DNA of 64,000 nucleotides, from positions 45,900,293 through 45,964,292 of the forward strand of contig CM070571.1 in NCBI GenBank assembly GCA_036346355.1, read 5' to 3'. Within the stretch, counting starts at the first letter, position 1. Each line of letters starts with the position of its first letter. The notes beneath the pieces were generated by a model. That model made no database searches, was not told the origin of the DNA, and worked only from the letters and a program-made list of their open reading frames with translations. The translations under genes and the position numbers were made by a program. The DNA comes from Rhipidocladum racemiflorum (Eukaryota; Streptophyta; Magnoliopsida; Poales; Poaceae). Of the stretch, positions 10,657-21,562 are shown piece after piece.

Positions 10657-11372
10657 TTACTCTTTACGTAATGTGTGTGCGTGTGTACGAAACTGTGTCT
10701 CCGTCAATAAAGAAGAAAAAGTCCCCCTCAAGCAAAGGTTTCGGCTGACGTCACTCGCGCCGGGTAGGAGCCTACCCGCAGCCTCGTTCCTCCGTTCCGG
10801 GGGATCGCAGCCTCGAGCCGGGTAGGAATCTATGGATGTAGAATAAAGTTAATTGCCCACCTGTCCACTCGTCCTAAATGCTCGGGGCTACGATCAAAGA
10901 CGAATGCGGAGAAGTTAGGTGCAAGCATAACCATCCCCCGATGGGATCTTACGGCCCGGGGCTCAGCCCCGAGGGGAATTTGACACGCGATGAGTTAGGC
11001 TTATACTTTGCTTCTTCTTTCCAAGGAACCCAAGGTTCTGCCCCCAAGCCTACGGCTAAAAGCCCCTGGAAAAACCCCGAAAATAGGCCGGCGACCATGA
11101 CCCCGTCCTATTCCATGGGTAATCGAGACCCTCAGATCCCTAAACAATAACAACCGCTGGAACAATGCGACACGACAAGCTTCAAAAAATATATACGTAT
11201 ATGTACATACATGTATATATAGATTAACATGAATGATCACGTTGCTGATCCCAGTCTCAAGAATGAAGCAAGAACGGCAAAAAAGAGATAAAAGAAGCAG
11301 TACAGAAAATGATATTCTTTTTATATATACCGGTGCCACCGGAAACAGGGTCCATTACATATACGACCAATA
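10657..11372. other. Tat1 spacer between pol and antisense gene
   Basis: No open frame with recognisable content. It contains a perfect CGGGGCT-C-AGCCCCG inverted repeat (10957-10971) and two similar GCCGGGTAGGA phrases near 10770-10830. It would hold the ends of both convergent transcripts. Confidence 0.6.
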
Positions 11373-14300
11373 TTACTCGTTGTACGCACGGTGTACTGCT
11401 GCAACAAGAGCATCCGTCACCTCGTAGAGCTGCGGGAACGCCGCCACCAGAAGGTGAACGCCTGAAATATCACGAGCGATGGCCTCCTCCCGCGCCAGCT
11501 CCTCCAGGGCCAAATCGTATTCCATCCAGAGTTCATCTTCTTCGTCGGCCACCGCTGGTGGGGGTGGCGGAGCCTCGTCCCCGAAGTTGAAAACTAAGGG
11601 GAGGGCGTCGTCGGCAGGGGCGAGCTTGGCCGTCCATCTCGGAATGTTGGGCGCTAGGAAGAACAAAGTATGCGAGGAGAGAAAGAGTGCTCGAGGGACC
11701 CCAAATGATACAGTCGTTATGCGTATATACACTACGGAAGCAACGAAGTTCGAGGAACCAAAGTAAATGTCAACTCAGGAAGCCAAAGAGACGAGAAGGC
11801 GGAAAGTCTGAAATAAATGCAACACGATAATTCGAAGCGTTTACATTCCCAAAGTCAGTGAAGTGTATAGCGATAATGCGAAGCGAGCAAACTAAGTGGA
11901 CGGCGGTTTTTCCGCTCCCTTCGCTAACTCGACCATCGAAGCCCGAGCACGACGCACTGATTCCTTCGCAACATTATCGCCATGCTGCCTCCAGAAATCT
12001 GACATAAAGCTCGAGGACAACCGGAATGCAGCAGCGGAGGGCTTCACGGAGGGAAGGAGGTCACCAAATCCGGGCGAAGATGCAGAAGCGGAGGGAGAAC
12101 CAAAATGTTCGCGAACATGTGTGCATCCCTTTGCCTCCAACAACTGAGCAGTCTTCACAGAGCCTAGCCTCGTGATAGTCACCGAAGGTTAACGCCGAGT
12201 CCCCGAAAATTTTAGTAGACTTCGTGAGAAAAGAAATAGCTTCCAGGTGAGAAGGGGGAATGCGGCTCGGAGGCGCGTCGATGCCAAATCGAGGAAGCTG
12301 TTGCAAAAAGGCTTCAGTCGCTCCATGAACTGCGGAAGCGATGGAATCCATTTCCTTCCGGATCGCTTCGTAACTCTCCTCTGCACGTCGAGCGTTGCGG
12401 AGGTGCATCTGAGCCTCGCCCCGCGCCGTCGCGAGCTGGGAAGGAAACTCTTCTGCTTGCTTCTTCAGCATACTCTTGGCCTCATCCGCCACAGCTAAGA
12501 GGCCCTTCAGCTCTTCTATACGATCTTCCTTCTTTTTCTCATTCCGTTCGGCTGCTAAGCGAGCCCGTTCTTCTTCGGCCAAGCGGCTCCGCATCATGGA
12601 GATAGCCCCTTCAAGTTCGACATTTTTCGCCGCCAAGTCTTGGCTTTGTGCCGCCTCGACTTGGGCCCTAGCCAAGGACTCACTAGAACTGCGGAGCGCC
12701 TCTGACAAATGGACCTTCTCCGCTTCCAGCTCCTCTACTCGTTTCTTAGCCGCCTCGCAATACTGAACCCCTTCGTTGAATTTATCAAAATATGCCCGAA
12801 AGCGACGAACCATTTCCGAAGCCACGACAGCCCCCTGTAAAAGAGACATCACGGGGTGAAGAAGTTGCCAGTAGGAATACAGAGATAAACGGGAACAACG
12901 GAAATAAATAAACACCTTTAGATGATGATCCATCGACATCTCGCAAAGGGCAAGATCGTTAACTTCCCCAAATAAATTTATGGATTTACTATAAGGAGAA
13001 AAGGCGGCACGCATTTTCTTGAGTGGGTCATGTTTGTCCCTCCTTCAAAATCTGAAGCCACAAAGTTTGACAGTCGAACTGACGAAGGAGGAACCAGAGC
13101 TGCCCTGTGGGTCGCTCGACGCGAGGATAAAGCCCCTCCACGGAGGAAGGAGCCTCTGGGGTAGCCTGCGGGGATCATACCCCTTCCTTCATGTGAGCCA
13201 AAGAAATCGGAGGCGTCTTGCCCGATCTGCTCGATGGCTCTAAAGTTTTCCCCGCCTCGCGTTATCACCCCTGCACGGCCGTCAAGCCCTAGAGAGACAT
13301 CATACCCTAATGGTGGCGGGAAAAGTATCGGAGTAAGACCTTACGCCCACGGGGTATCGGGAGTAGAAATGTTTAGTGAAGGTCGCGAAGCTTCAGAACC
13401 GGGCGGCTTCAAAGAACCCGCCCGAAGGAACGCAAATTCCCTCCGCCGCCACGTCAGCCACGTTCCCGGGCGATCCCAGTGCATCCTCCATAACCGAAGT
13501 ATCACCTTCATCATCGCCTGCCAAGTCAACAAGATCGACGCCAAGGATGGCCAAGAAAGAATATCCAGGAGATTGCTCCCCGTCAGCTTGCTTACTCGCC
13601 AACGGAGTGGGAACAGGGACCGGAAGTGTCGTATCTGACGAAACCGGGACGGGGCGGTCTCGAGCAATCCCGCCGGAGGCAGAGACCGGGTCGGGAAGGG
13701 GCGAGGCTCAGCCCCACCCAAAGAGTGTAACTTGATTATAGCCTCACGGTAGGCGGAGAATCCAAGCAAGAGGTGTCCTCGGGATTTACTCTCCTCGATC
13801 GCCGGCAATGCTCCAGAAAGTCCCGTGGTGCAAACCAGATCAGATGGAGCCGGCGGGGACAGAGATGTGGCGGCAACAGATTCAGAGGAATCACCTTCAT
13901 CACTGGACTCCTCATTCCAGTCCGCCTCCTCATCGCCATCGTCTTCTGAGCCCCCGCTTCCCCCGGAGGTATTGGTGGCCTGAGGCGGAGCAAGACGAAT
14001 CAGTCTCGCTCGCTTCGCGGGACGAGGGGAACCCGCTGATCCTCTGGGATGAGGAGCGGCTCGAAGCCCCCATTCGGCAAAGCGAGGGCATCGTCTGGCC
14101 CCAATGGCACTCATAGTAGCCTCATATTCGGCCGTCTTGCACGGACCAAGGAGTCTGCGAGCCAATTTTTCCGCAGCTCTGCGCCCTAAGTCCTGCATCC
14201 CCTCGGGCCGGACCACGGAGATATCTCCTCCGGGGGACCAGTTCAAAGTAACTGCGGGGTTCCTTGCCAGAGGATCGATGCGACATAAACAATACTCCTC

Positions 14301-14994
14301 CACCAAGTCGCGCATAGAGCTTTGATGTCGAAGGGCCCTCAGGAAATCGAGCAGTCGGGCCTCCTCTGCAGTCGCGTCCCAATTCGGCGAGCGGATAGTC
14401 CTCACAAGCCCTGTGGAAGTGCGAAGGGGAGTCCGAGCCGTCTAGCTCTGGTAGTACCACCGGCATCCAACCCGACTCCCATTTACCTTTAGCGGCGCCA
14501 CGGGATCTCTTTGGCCAAAGATCTCTTCGTCTGGAAGTTTAAGGAGCCGAAGCAAGATCGGTGGTCCTCCTCCCCAACCCGGTGAAATTTAGGCTGCCAA
14601 AATGCATCCTCTATAAGAGAAAACAAACGGCGATCAATCTGAATCCACCGGCTCAAAATGCCCAATCTAACACCGCCATCCGGACAATAGCATTCGGAGT
14701 GAGTTGCGAAAGCTCCGCTTGAAAGGCCCGCAATATAGATCCCACTAGAGGGGAAGCAGGGAATCGAAGTCCGGCTTCTAAGAAGGCGGCGAACACGACC
14801 GCCTCCGTGGCTCGTGGACGGGGGACTTCATCCGCGCCAGGGGAACGCATAGATATGCGGGCTATGCCGAAGTTCCGGGCCATAAGATCTAGCTCGCCGG
14901 AAGTCAAAACAGAGCGTCCCAGGGAAGGGGACAAAGCTCCGGCGTCCCTCTCGCTTAAAACCAATTTCGCTCGAGGGGCGCGTCGAGGACCCAT
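11373..14994 (-). pseudogene. Tat1 antisense gene (putative gypsy-type transposon protein)
   Basis: Runs opposite to gag-pol. The N-terminal block (14994-14653, ATG start) carries FPASPLVGSILRAFQAELSQ followed by LTPNAIVRM, the pattern of the plant domain named 'putative gypsy type transposon' (Pfam PF04195, from memory). A middle block (14405-13341) is acidic and Ser-rich. A coiled coil follows at about 12830-12060 (VEELEAEKVHLSEALRSS), then a C-terminal block (11732-11373) with ELWMEYDLALEELAREEA. Junctions look like introns: acceptor TTTTACAG before the coiled coil near 12833, acceptor CTTATAG near 14610 and donor AAAGGTAAAT near 14490. A TATA-like TTTATAG lies near 15140. Function unknown; known in Grande-type elements. 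Confidence 0.7.
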
Positions 14995-15019
14995 TGGATG
15001 GAAAAGCTTACGAAGATGA

Positions 15020-15254
15020 AGAAGAGGATGGAGTCAGGAGGAGCCAAAAATGCCAGAAAGCTTAGTGGAATAAGCCCAATGGAACCTCCCCCCACTACTA
15101 TCCTTATCCTCAGCCAAAAGGAAACCGCTTGTCTTCTATAAACCGAAAAAGAAGGCCCTCCTTCATACACCCGAACAGCCAATGGATAATATTTGGGCCT
15201 CGAATGTCATTGCTGAGGAAAAGATGAAATCAATCCACAGCCATGCGGGGCTAT
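15020..15254 (+). other. Tat1 3' untranslated region and polypurine tract
   Basis: Non-coding stretch between the antisense ATG and the 3' LTR. The last bases, ATGCGGGGCTAT, form the purine-rich primer site next to the LTR. The antisense gene's promoter would also lie here. Confidence 0.6.
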
Positions 15255-15634
15255 TGTAGTGGCTCAGTTACAAAGTCCAGCCCATCATATCCCGAGCCAT
15301 CGGGTGAATGAAGCATGGCCCATGTTTTATCCGAGGCAGAGTTGAGCAAACGGGGCATTGCTTCGGCCGAACCTACAATGCGGAGCGAAGCAAGGTAGCG
15401 GCAAAGGCAACGGAGGAACGCACCCTCAGATCCACAAAGACATACCCGACAACACCATTAAATAAATCGACACCTCGCAAAAGAGAAGAAGAAAACGACA
15501 AGATCCTGTCGGGACCGGTCGGGAAGAGTAAAATGGGACGCGCACGAAGGGATGGTTCCCCCATGTTCCCCTTCTATAAAAAGAGAGGAAAGAGCCCACA
15601 AAAAACACACACCCAGGTGGTCATAACCACAACA
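15255..15634 (+). repeat. Tat1 3' LTR
   Basis: Near-identical to 4892-5274, with small indels at CTG/CAG positions. Followed by ACATG, the right target duplication (15635-15639). Confidence 0.95.
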
Positions 15635-15907
15635 ACATGTATTCTTCGGCTAGGCTACAAATGCTACGTAAGAAGAAAAACCAAACCAAAAATTCTACCA
15701 TGCATGGCACTGTTTAGCAAGTATCTGCGTATTCTTCCTTGCTTGTTGTTCGACTTGGCTAGCCACTACGTGAGAGCGCGACTGAATACGAGCAACAGAC
15801 AAATATTCACATGTACAGCCTAATATATAAGTATATATACCTACGCAAATATACAAACGAGATAAAAACAGAAATAGAGTGCTCGCGCGGAAGAAAATAA
15901 ATACTAC

Positions 15908-16085
15908 CAATCGGCAGTAGCAACGACGGCGACGACGTAGGGGAAGGTGACGGCGGCGGCGGCGGCGATGACGTAGACGGCGGCGGCAGTGGTGGCGGCT
16001 TCAACGGCGGCGAGACTGCAGCGGCGGCGACGGCGAAGATGGAACAACAGATCAGTAGAGAAGTGGAGGAATGGTAGAAGAAATG
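15908..16085 (-). other. Leader exon of LTR A with GGC repeats
   Basis: Between the TATA box and a GGTAGT donor (intron start 15907) the minus strand is GC-rich, with runs of CCG triplets (15940-16030) translating to Pro/Ser in the frame that would join the mini-exon at 4482. No ATG lies in that frame, so it may be an untranslated leader. Confidence 0.4.
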
Positions 16086-16109
16086 GCGGGAGGTATTGGC
16101 GTTTGGGAC

Positions 16110-16117
16110 TAAATAGA
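16110..16117 (-). promoter_or_regulatory. TATA box of LTR A
   Basis: The minus strand reads CTATTTAG, about 1 kb from the LTR start, followed by a GC-rich leader, as with CTATTTAA in the gypsy LTRs at 20153, 29362, 38550 and 45376. Confidence 0.5.
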
Positions 16118-17123
16118 GAACGAAAGGAAAAGAAAGGTCATATGTGCTAGAGGAATGAAGGATGGGCGTGCGTTGCTAGCATACGGCTGGACAATGAGAA
16201 GGGCATGCGCTTGGGAGACATCATTTGTGTGGAGCAATTGGCTGGAGAGAAAACACTCATGCGTTGCAAGAAGGGGAGACGTGCTACCAGTTACTAGTTG
16301 AATGCATGGAATGGTTCAACGTTCATGCATTAGCTAATTAAATGGGAAGGTTACCAGTACTAACTCATGAAGTAGTGCACGTTACTAGGATTTAACCAAG
16401 GAATGGAACCAGCTAGAAATTGAAAAGGCTAACGCAAGGAGTAGACTAGTAACGTACATGCACTAGGACTGGAAACGGCTTGGAATAAAACTCCATTACG
16501 TTCATGCATGGGTAGGCTTCATGTGCACTAGGAAATGGAGAGAAAATGGAAAAGTTTCTATTCAAAGGAAACGGCTTGGAAACCAACCGTCCACACATAA
16601 GAGCCTAGCTGAGTTGGTTTGTGTGTATTGTTCTGAATCACCAATCGTGAGCTCAAGTCTCGGAACATTTTTTTTTTTGTATATATACATATACGTTCCA
16701 AAACATGCTGCGGAAAAAAATAACAGGGAGGTTCTTAAAATTGGAAAAAATCCTCTAAAATACTAGGAACTATTTGGAGCATAGCGAAGTTGGTTTCGTG
16801 ATTTTTCGACGTTTAGATTTTTCGTAAAAATTCTTTTAGTAAATCAGACACCTGTACATCTTTTTGTAAAATCAACGACTTGAGTTATATAACAGGTTTT
16901 TCAAAAATATTTGAAAGAACCACTCTTGTCTTCGAATTATCTTTATTATAAACAAAATTTTAGATTTTATGCTTATGCAAAAATGTAGGATCTTTATTTA
17001 ACGTGATTATTTCAATAAACTTGAAATTCAACTTAACCGCGAGGATCCGAATAAATTCCAAAAAAATACGAGTAATCCCCGAAACACACTAAATATATTA
17101 AAAGCAAATTTTAGGACGTTACA

Positions 17124-19487
17124 GTAAAGACTCAAAAACAAAAAATCTACAGCAGAAAAGAAATACTCGTAGTAACCCATCAACTTGTCACAGGCAACTA
17201 ACAAGGTTCGTACCCTAATTATTCGACTCCTCTTGGAACTCCTCCTCAACTGGTGATTTGAATTGTCGCAAGGCGGTGAGTACATAAAGCACTCAACAAG
17301 TCATGCACAAAATGCAAGTCTATTAACTACATGCATGGCTCATTTCAAATGAATGGCTGAAGTGGTTATTTTGCACCAAGCAACTTTTACAAATGATTAA
17401 TTTGTATAGATTAAAATGATTGTAAATCAAATATCATTATTAAGTAAATTTCTTAGTTATTTTTCAAGACTCACTGGCAGACAGCCTAAACCAAATTCCT
17501 TATTTTCAATGGCATACAGTTTCTCATTCCCAAGTTTTATTTTTCAAGATATTACTCTTGACTGTAATTCCTGAGCATTGTCTAATACCATGGACATGGC
17601 TACTCAAATAAGTTCGACACACTCTACGAAGGTTATACACTTTAGCCACAAGATATAATCAACTCACCATGTCTGTCGTGACTCACCATATAAGAGTATG
17701 CGAATGAGTGATCATAACAAAGCCATTTAGAAACTTCTATCTTAACATATGAACCTCTCTAGTATTGCCTTCACTATCACTTCCCTTACACAAAGCAAAA
17801 GTATAGGATCGACATACCATTGGATCGACGTCAAGCATAAGCACAGACATCCTCCCCCATAACCGTACCCCCGTGTGACTATCATCCTAAGGTATCACAT
17901 GTCAAGGCATAGGTAACTTACTTAACTAGGTCTGTCCCATTCCAGACATGTGGTTGTATGTTCGGCCCAGTTGAAAGGCTTGCAAGGATAAGTTTACCAC
18001 TTGCCCCAGTCTAAATCATTTCCACACATTTGATTATTGTGCAACACATGCCATCAACAATTCAACATCCATGTAGAACAACACATACCTCTACATATCA
18101 ACATCATCGTGTGGCAACATATCGCACACCATTTTAGAAACACATTGCATATTCCATTAATCAATATTAAATTTATATTTCCAAAATGATATCAATAACA
18201 CGTTGCATATCTAAGCATACTAGTACGATCTAACAACCCATGTTGACAACTTAATAGCATCCAACTAACATTAAATCAACTTAAGGTGACAAATGAACAT
18301 GGCATACAAATGACAAGGTGAACATACAACAATTAAGTTGATTAGCTAATCCCAAATTAATTGAAATCATTTTTAATTTGAATAAATATGCAATATTTTA
18401 AAATAATGTAAATTTTAAAACATAGGATCAACATGGCCAAGCACAACTTGCCTTGGAAAATCACTTGCTCCTACTCTAGACCTTGATCTTGAATTAGCAC
18501 TTCACTCTCGAACCCCTCAGGCACTTTAACGTCTATCCGTAACGAATAAATAAATAATAAATACCTAAAGTAGAGAGAAAACTCATCTCTAAAAATTAAG
18601 TAAAATTCACCATTAAATAGATCATAGTTTTAAAAACTTTAGGCTCTATAATCACCTCAATCGGAGTTCGTATAAGCAAAAATGAGCTATTCAAAGTTTG
18701 AAAATACATTAAAAAGAATAAACAAAATTAATTGGATTGTTTTTGTACTGGAAAATAGAAAATATGACATCATGATGATGTCAACACCGAAATAGATTTC
18801 GGCCAAAATATTTTTTTCTACTGGAAATTTGAAATATGATGTCACTACTAATGTCATCTGACATGTGGACCAATCACAGAACGACACGTGCCAGAGCTAA
18901 TTTCTATTTTCGGCTCAATTAACTTTCTACTGGAAAACCCTAATTATAATGTCACTACTGATGTCATAATATAATAAAATAAAATAAATCTATTCAAGAA
19001 AATACCCTATTTGACTGACATGTGGGCCCACGGTCCACAGACTAGGTCCATAAACACATCCGAGTCCACGGTGGATTCGGTTTATGGCTCACGGCCATTG
19101 ACAGGTAGGTCCATCTATTGAGATGTCATTGCTGACATAACGACTGATGTCGTCACGAGCGATGCGGTCGGTGATGCCTCGGTTTTCACTCGAACACGTA
19201 GCAGCACGAGACTGGCTCAACGCGCGACGGAATCTCAGTCGTGCAATTCAAATCGAACGGTCAAGATTGCTTGAATCAGCCGCGACGGCGAGACACTTGG
19301 CAGAGTAACACCTAGGCCACATGGCTCAATCTAAAATGTTGATCCTAGATCTAACAGCTGTGATATGTTTGAATCTATGGCTAAACAACGATAATCGCTA
19401 TGGCTCAGATTGAAACACGTGGCTTTACCGATTTCGCTCAATGGGGATTCGACGGTTGAGTTGCTCGCAAAGTGGCGGTGGTGCTTG
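17124..19487 (-). repeat. Long gypsy-type LTR J, truncated at both ends
   Basis: On the minus strand it aligns with the interior of the 3.5 kb LTRs. Shared blocks include the GAGT ... ACTC hairpin (17278-17294), the segment matching GATCGCTCATTCGCATACTC (near 17700), and the mini-exon (18532-18430). It lacks its primer-site end, where element A begins, and its U3, where copia LTR I begins. It is more diverged than the array LTRs, so older. No gene other than the decayed mini-exon is seen. Confidence 0.75.
18430..18532 (-). pseudogene. Decayed acidic mini-exon in LTR J
   Basis: After CGGATAG on the minus strand the frame reads DVKVPEGFESEVLIQDQ, then meets an in-frame TAG where the related copies have CAA, and loses frame in the KLC part. 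Clearly homologous to 46747-46880. Confidence 0.6.
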
Positions 19488-19544
19488 TGTTGGGGAATGG
19501 GTAAGCTAGTGTAGCACAAAATCAAAATTTTCTACCCCATAACC
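19488..19544 (-). repeat. Copia solo LTR I, left fragment
   Basis: TGTTGGGGAATGGG is the reverse complement of a common grass copia LTR end (...CCCCAACA). It is interrupted after TAACC by the gypsy array and resumes at 41478. Confidence 0.65.
19540..19544. repeat. Target site duplication of the gypsy array, left copy
   Basis: TAACC directly before LTR1; the identical TAACC follows LTR3 at 41473-41477. Confidence 0.93.
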
Positions 19545-19942
19545 TGTAACACCCCAAAATTTTGCTTTTCTTAAATTCATGTGTGATTTGGCACTTTGGT
19601 GAATTTTTGGAATTTTCTGGAATTTATTTGGATTTATTTGGAATTTATTTGAATTTATTCCATTTTGAAATAATTAAAGAATTTAAATTTGCAAATAAAT
19701 TTTTGTTGGAAATATTTTATTTGAGTCCAAAATGATCCAAAATATTTTGAATTTTTCCGAATTTTTCTGAGTCATTTGCTATTTTTAATGAATGAAATGA
19801 ATTACTGGGAATTATTTTAAATATTAATTCGCTGGAAAATCCAACTCGGGTCAAGTACTGTTCATCCGACCGAGTCGGACTCGAGTCTGACCCGAGCCAG
19901 TTGACTCGACCGAACCCACTCCTAACTCCTAATCAATCCCAA

Positions 19943-20716
19943 CCGTTGGATCAAGATCCAACGGCTGAGATCCGTCCGACCCAGACCCGAGCCGTGTCCG
20001 GACCGGACCCGGTCGCGCCGCGCGATCGTGGCCGTTGGTTGTGCCACGTGGACGGCCACGATTTCATCATCTCCGCCGAGTCCGACTGGACTCCGCCGCC
20101 AGTGTCCGCCGTAGTGAGAGCTAGGTCTCCGTTTTCTGCACGGACGCCGAGGCTATTTAATGCCCGGGGCATACCCCGAGGATCGCCATCCCACGCCGGT
20201 TCCGAAACCCTAGCTCGCGCCGCTAGGATCCCCACCGTCTCGCCGTTATTGCTCGCCGGAGTTGGAAGTCTGTTCCGCCGCGATTAAACGCCGATATTGC
20301 TGCCGTCCGTCGTCCTCCGCCGTCATCAAGCCCAGATCCGGATTCCCCAAGACGAGACGCGTTCGGGAGTACCCCTCACTTCGCCGGAGCGCGCCAGAAA
20401 CGCCGACGGCAAGGTCGTCGTCCCCGTCTCCGGTCAAGCCAGCCGCCGCGCGTACCATCGCCGTCCACGAGCCGTGCACCGTTGGATCGGATCGGACGGC
20501 AGCGGTGAGTTCACGTGTTTACCAAACCCTAGAAACCCGATTAGATGCGGACCGTTGGATCAAGATCAGCGGTTCACAATCGCCACGTCTTTGTAGCGAT
20601 GCGATTATAGGATTAGATCCGACCGTCCGATCTAGATCGAACGGCCCACGAGCATCGAGTAGTTTCAACGTGTTAACCCTGGATCTAATCCGCGCCGTTG
20701 ATTTTCAAACCAACGG
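19943..20716 (+). repeat. Four palindromic 22-mers, CCGTT-N-GATC-N2-GATC-N-AACGG type
   Basis: Units at 19943-19964 (perfect), 20552-20572, 20623-20644 and 20695-20716. Each pairs CCGT(T/C) with AACGG or a close variant around a 2-nt centre. They lie on both sides of the TATA box at 20153. LTR2 has the second unit in perfect form at 29750-29771. Confidence 0.85.
20153..20160 (+). promoter_or_regulatory. TATA box of LTR1
   Basis: CTATTTAA 608 bp into the LTR, followed within 50 bp by a telo-box-like AAACCCTA and preceded about 105 bp by a G-box (CACGTG). Counterparts are at 29362 and 38550. Confidence 0.65.
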
Positions 20717-21446
20717 ACGAGATTGCGCCACGTGTCGGGAAGTTGGACCGACGCGGTCGGGCATCCGCAGCGCGTGCGTGTAGCCCGACACGCAGCTGGG
20801 CCCGCGTGTCAGAGGGCCCGCATGTCAGTGGCTAACCCAGCCAAGCGCTGACGTCACCCATGACGTCCGCAGTGGAGTCCCACTGCCGGCCGTAGGATGA
20901 GCCCGGCGTCGGGCCGATAGCGTCACCCGAGTGGGCCCACATGTCAGTCACGTGAGCCGTGGACCGAGTCCACCGTGGACCCGAGCTGAGCATGGACCGA
21001 GCCCATGGACCGGCTGACGTCAGCAGGCCAATCAGGAGCTGCCACATGTCTATGCTGACGCAATAATTAATTTCCGAAAAAGAAAATGATTTATTAATTC
21101 GAATAATGATTTCAAATTTAGATTCAAACTTCAAACGCTTATAACTTTTGCGTTTCAACTCCGATTTGAGCGATTCAAATTTCTAAATTTGTATAAAATT
21201 AAGATCTACCTAAATATGAATTTTATTTAATTTTTGGACTAAAGTTTTTCTCTGTAATATTATTTAATTGATTATTTAAACTTTAAATAATCATAACTTT
21301 TATGCTTTTAACTCCAAATTTCTGATTCCAGTTTCTAAAAATCCAGAAAATTATGTTATCTCTGTTTATGGATTTTATTTGGAGTTTTGGGATCTTTTTG
21401 CATAGTGTTTATTTGTGTATTTGCTATTTGCACGCTTTACGAGTAG

Positions 21447-21562
21447 GCGTTGAAGTCTGGGAGGGATTCGAAGGAGAAGTATTGACTCAGGATCCAACTC
21501 AAGACCAAGAGCAAGTGCTTTTTGAAGGCAAGTTGTGCTTTGACCATGTTGATCCTATTTGA
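21447..21562 (+). CDS. Acidic mini-exon in LTR1 (putative)
   Basis: Follows a T-rich tract ending TTTACGAGTAG. The frame reads VEVWEGFEGEVLTQDPTQDQ, then a KLCFDHVDPI end and TGA. The frame is also open upstream to an ATG at about 21368, giving a hydrophobic N-terminus (FLHSVYLCICYL), so an unspliced about 65-residue product is possible. A donor at 20505 (GGTGAGT) would remove 942 bp. Between this copy and 46747-46857, 13 of 17 base differences over 37 codons are at third positions. No known domain recognised. Confidence 0.5.

Larger units (their letters stand above)
4892..15634 (+). mobile_element. Tat-clade Ty3/gypsy element Tat1, nearly complete
   Basis: Bounded by LTRs of 383 and 380 bp and by the 5-bp duplication ACATG (4887-4891 and 15635-15639). 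Order on the plus strand: LTR, primer site, gag, protease, reverse transcriptase, RNase H, integrase. A 3.6 kb gene on the opposite strand follows, then a purine tract and the 3' LTR. This layout is known for Grande/RIRE2-type elements. The near-identical LTRs indicate a recent insertion. Several short indels break gag-pol; many may be sequencing errors at CTG/CAG sites. Confidence 0.93.
1..17123 (-). mobile_element. Copia-type LTR retrotransposon A, 5' part, split by Tat1
   Basis: Minus-strand element entering from the left edge. Reading leftward it shows a long LTR (15640-17123 plus 2591-4891), an initiator-Met primer site, gag with two CCHC knuckles and the start of a protease; the rest of pol lies outside the window. 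The large gag with an internal coiled coil and two knuckles resembles the Maximus/SIRE lineage (inference). The outer LTR end at 17123 reads TGTAAC on the minus strand and abuts interior sequence of another LTR (J), so A appears to have inserted into J. Tat1 (4892-15634) interrupts its LTR. It cannot be excluded that the outer LTR segment belongs to a separate gypsy element. Confidence 0.7.
15640..17123 (-). repeat. Long LTR of element A, outer half
   Basis: Continues LTR A beyond Tat1. The minus strand starts TGTAACGTCC and AAAATTTGC at 17123, like the start of the gypsy LTRs (TGTAACACCCC). About 1 kb in are a TATA box, a Pro/Ala-rich leader and a splice donor. The U3 part (16118-17123) is AT-rich and holds no gene. 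Confidence 0.65.

Noticed and set aside
10957..10971. CGGGGCT-C-AGCCCCG inverted repeat as a terminator
   Set aside because: A one-base loop and no T run; plant polymerase II does not use such hairpins, so no function is claimed.
20262..20783. Long open frames in the GC-rich leader of LTR1 as independent genes
   Set aside because: Several frames are open because the DNA is GC-rich, they differ between LTR copies, and none has a convincing ATG. Kept only as possible leader exon.
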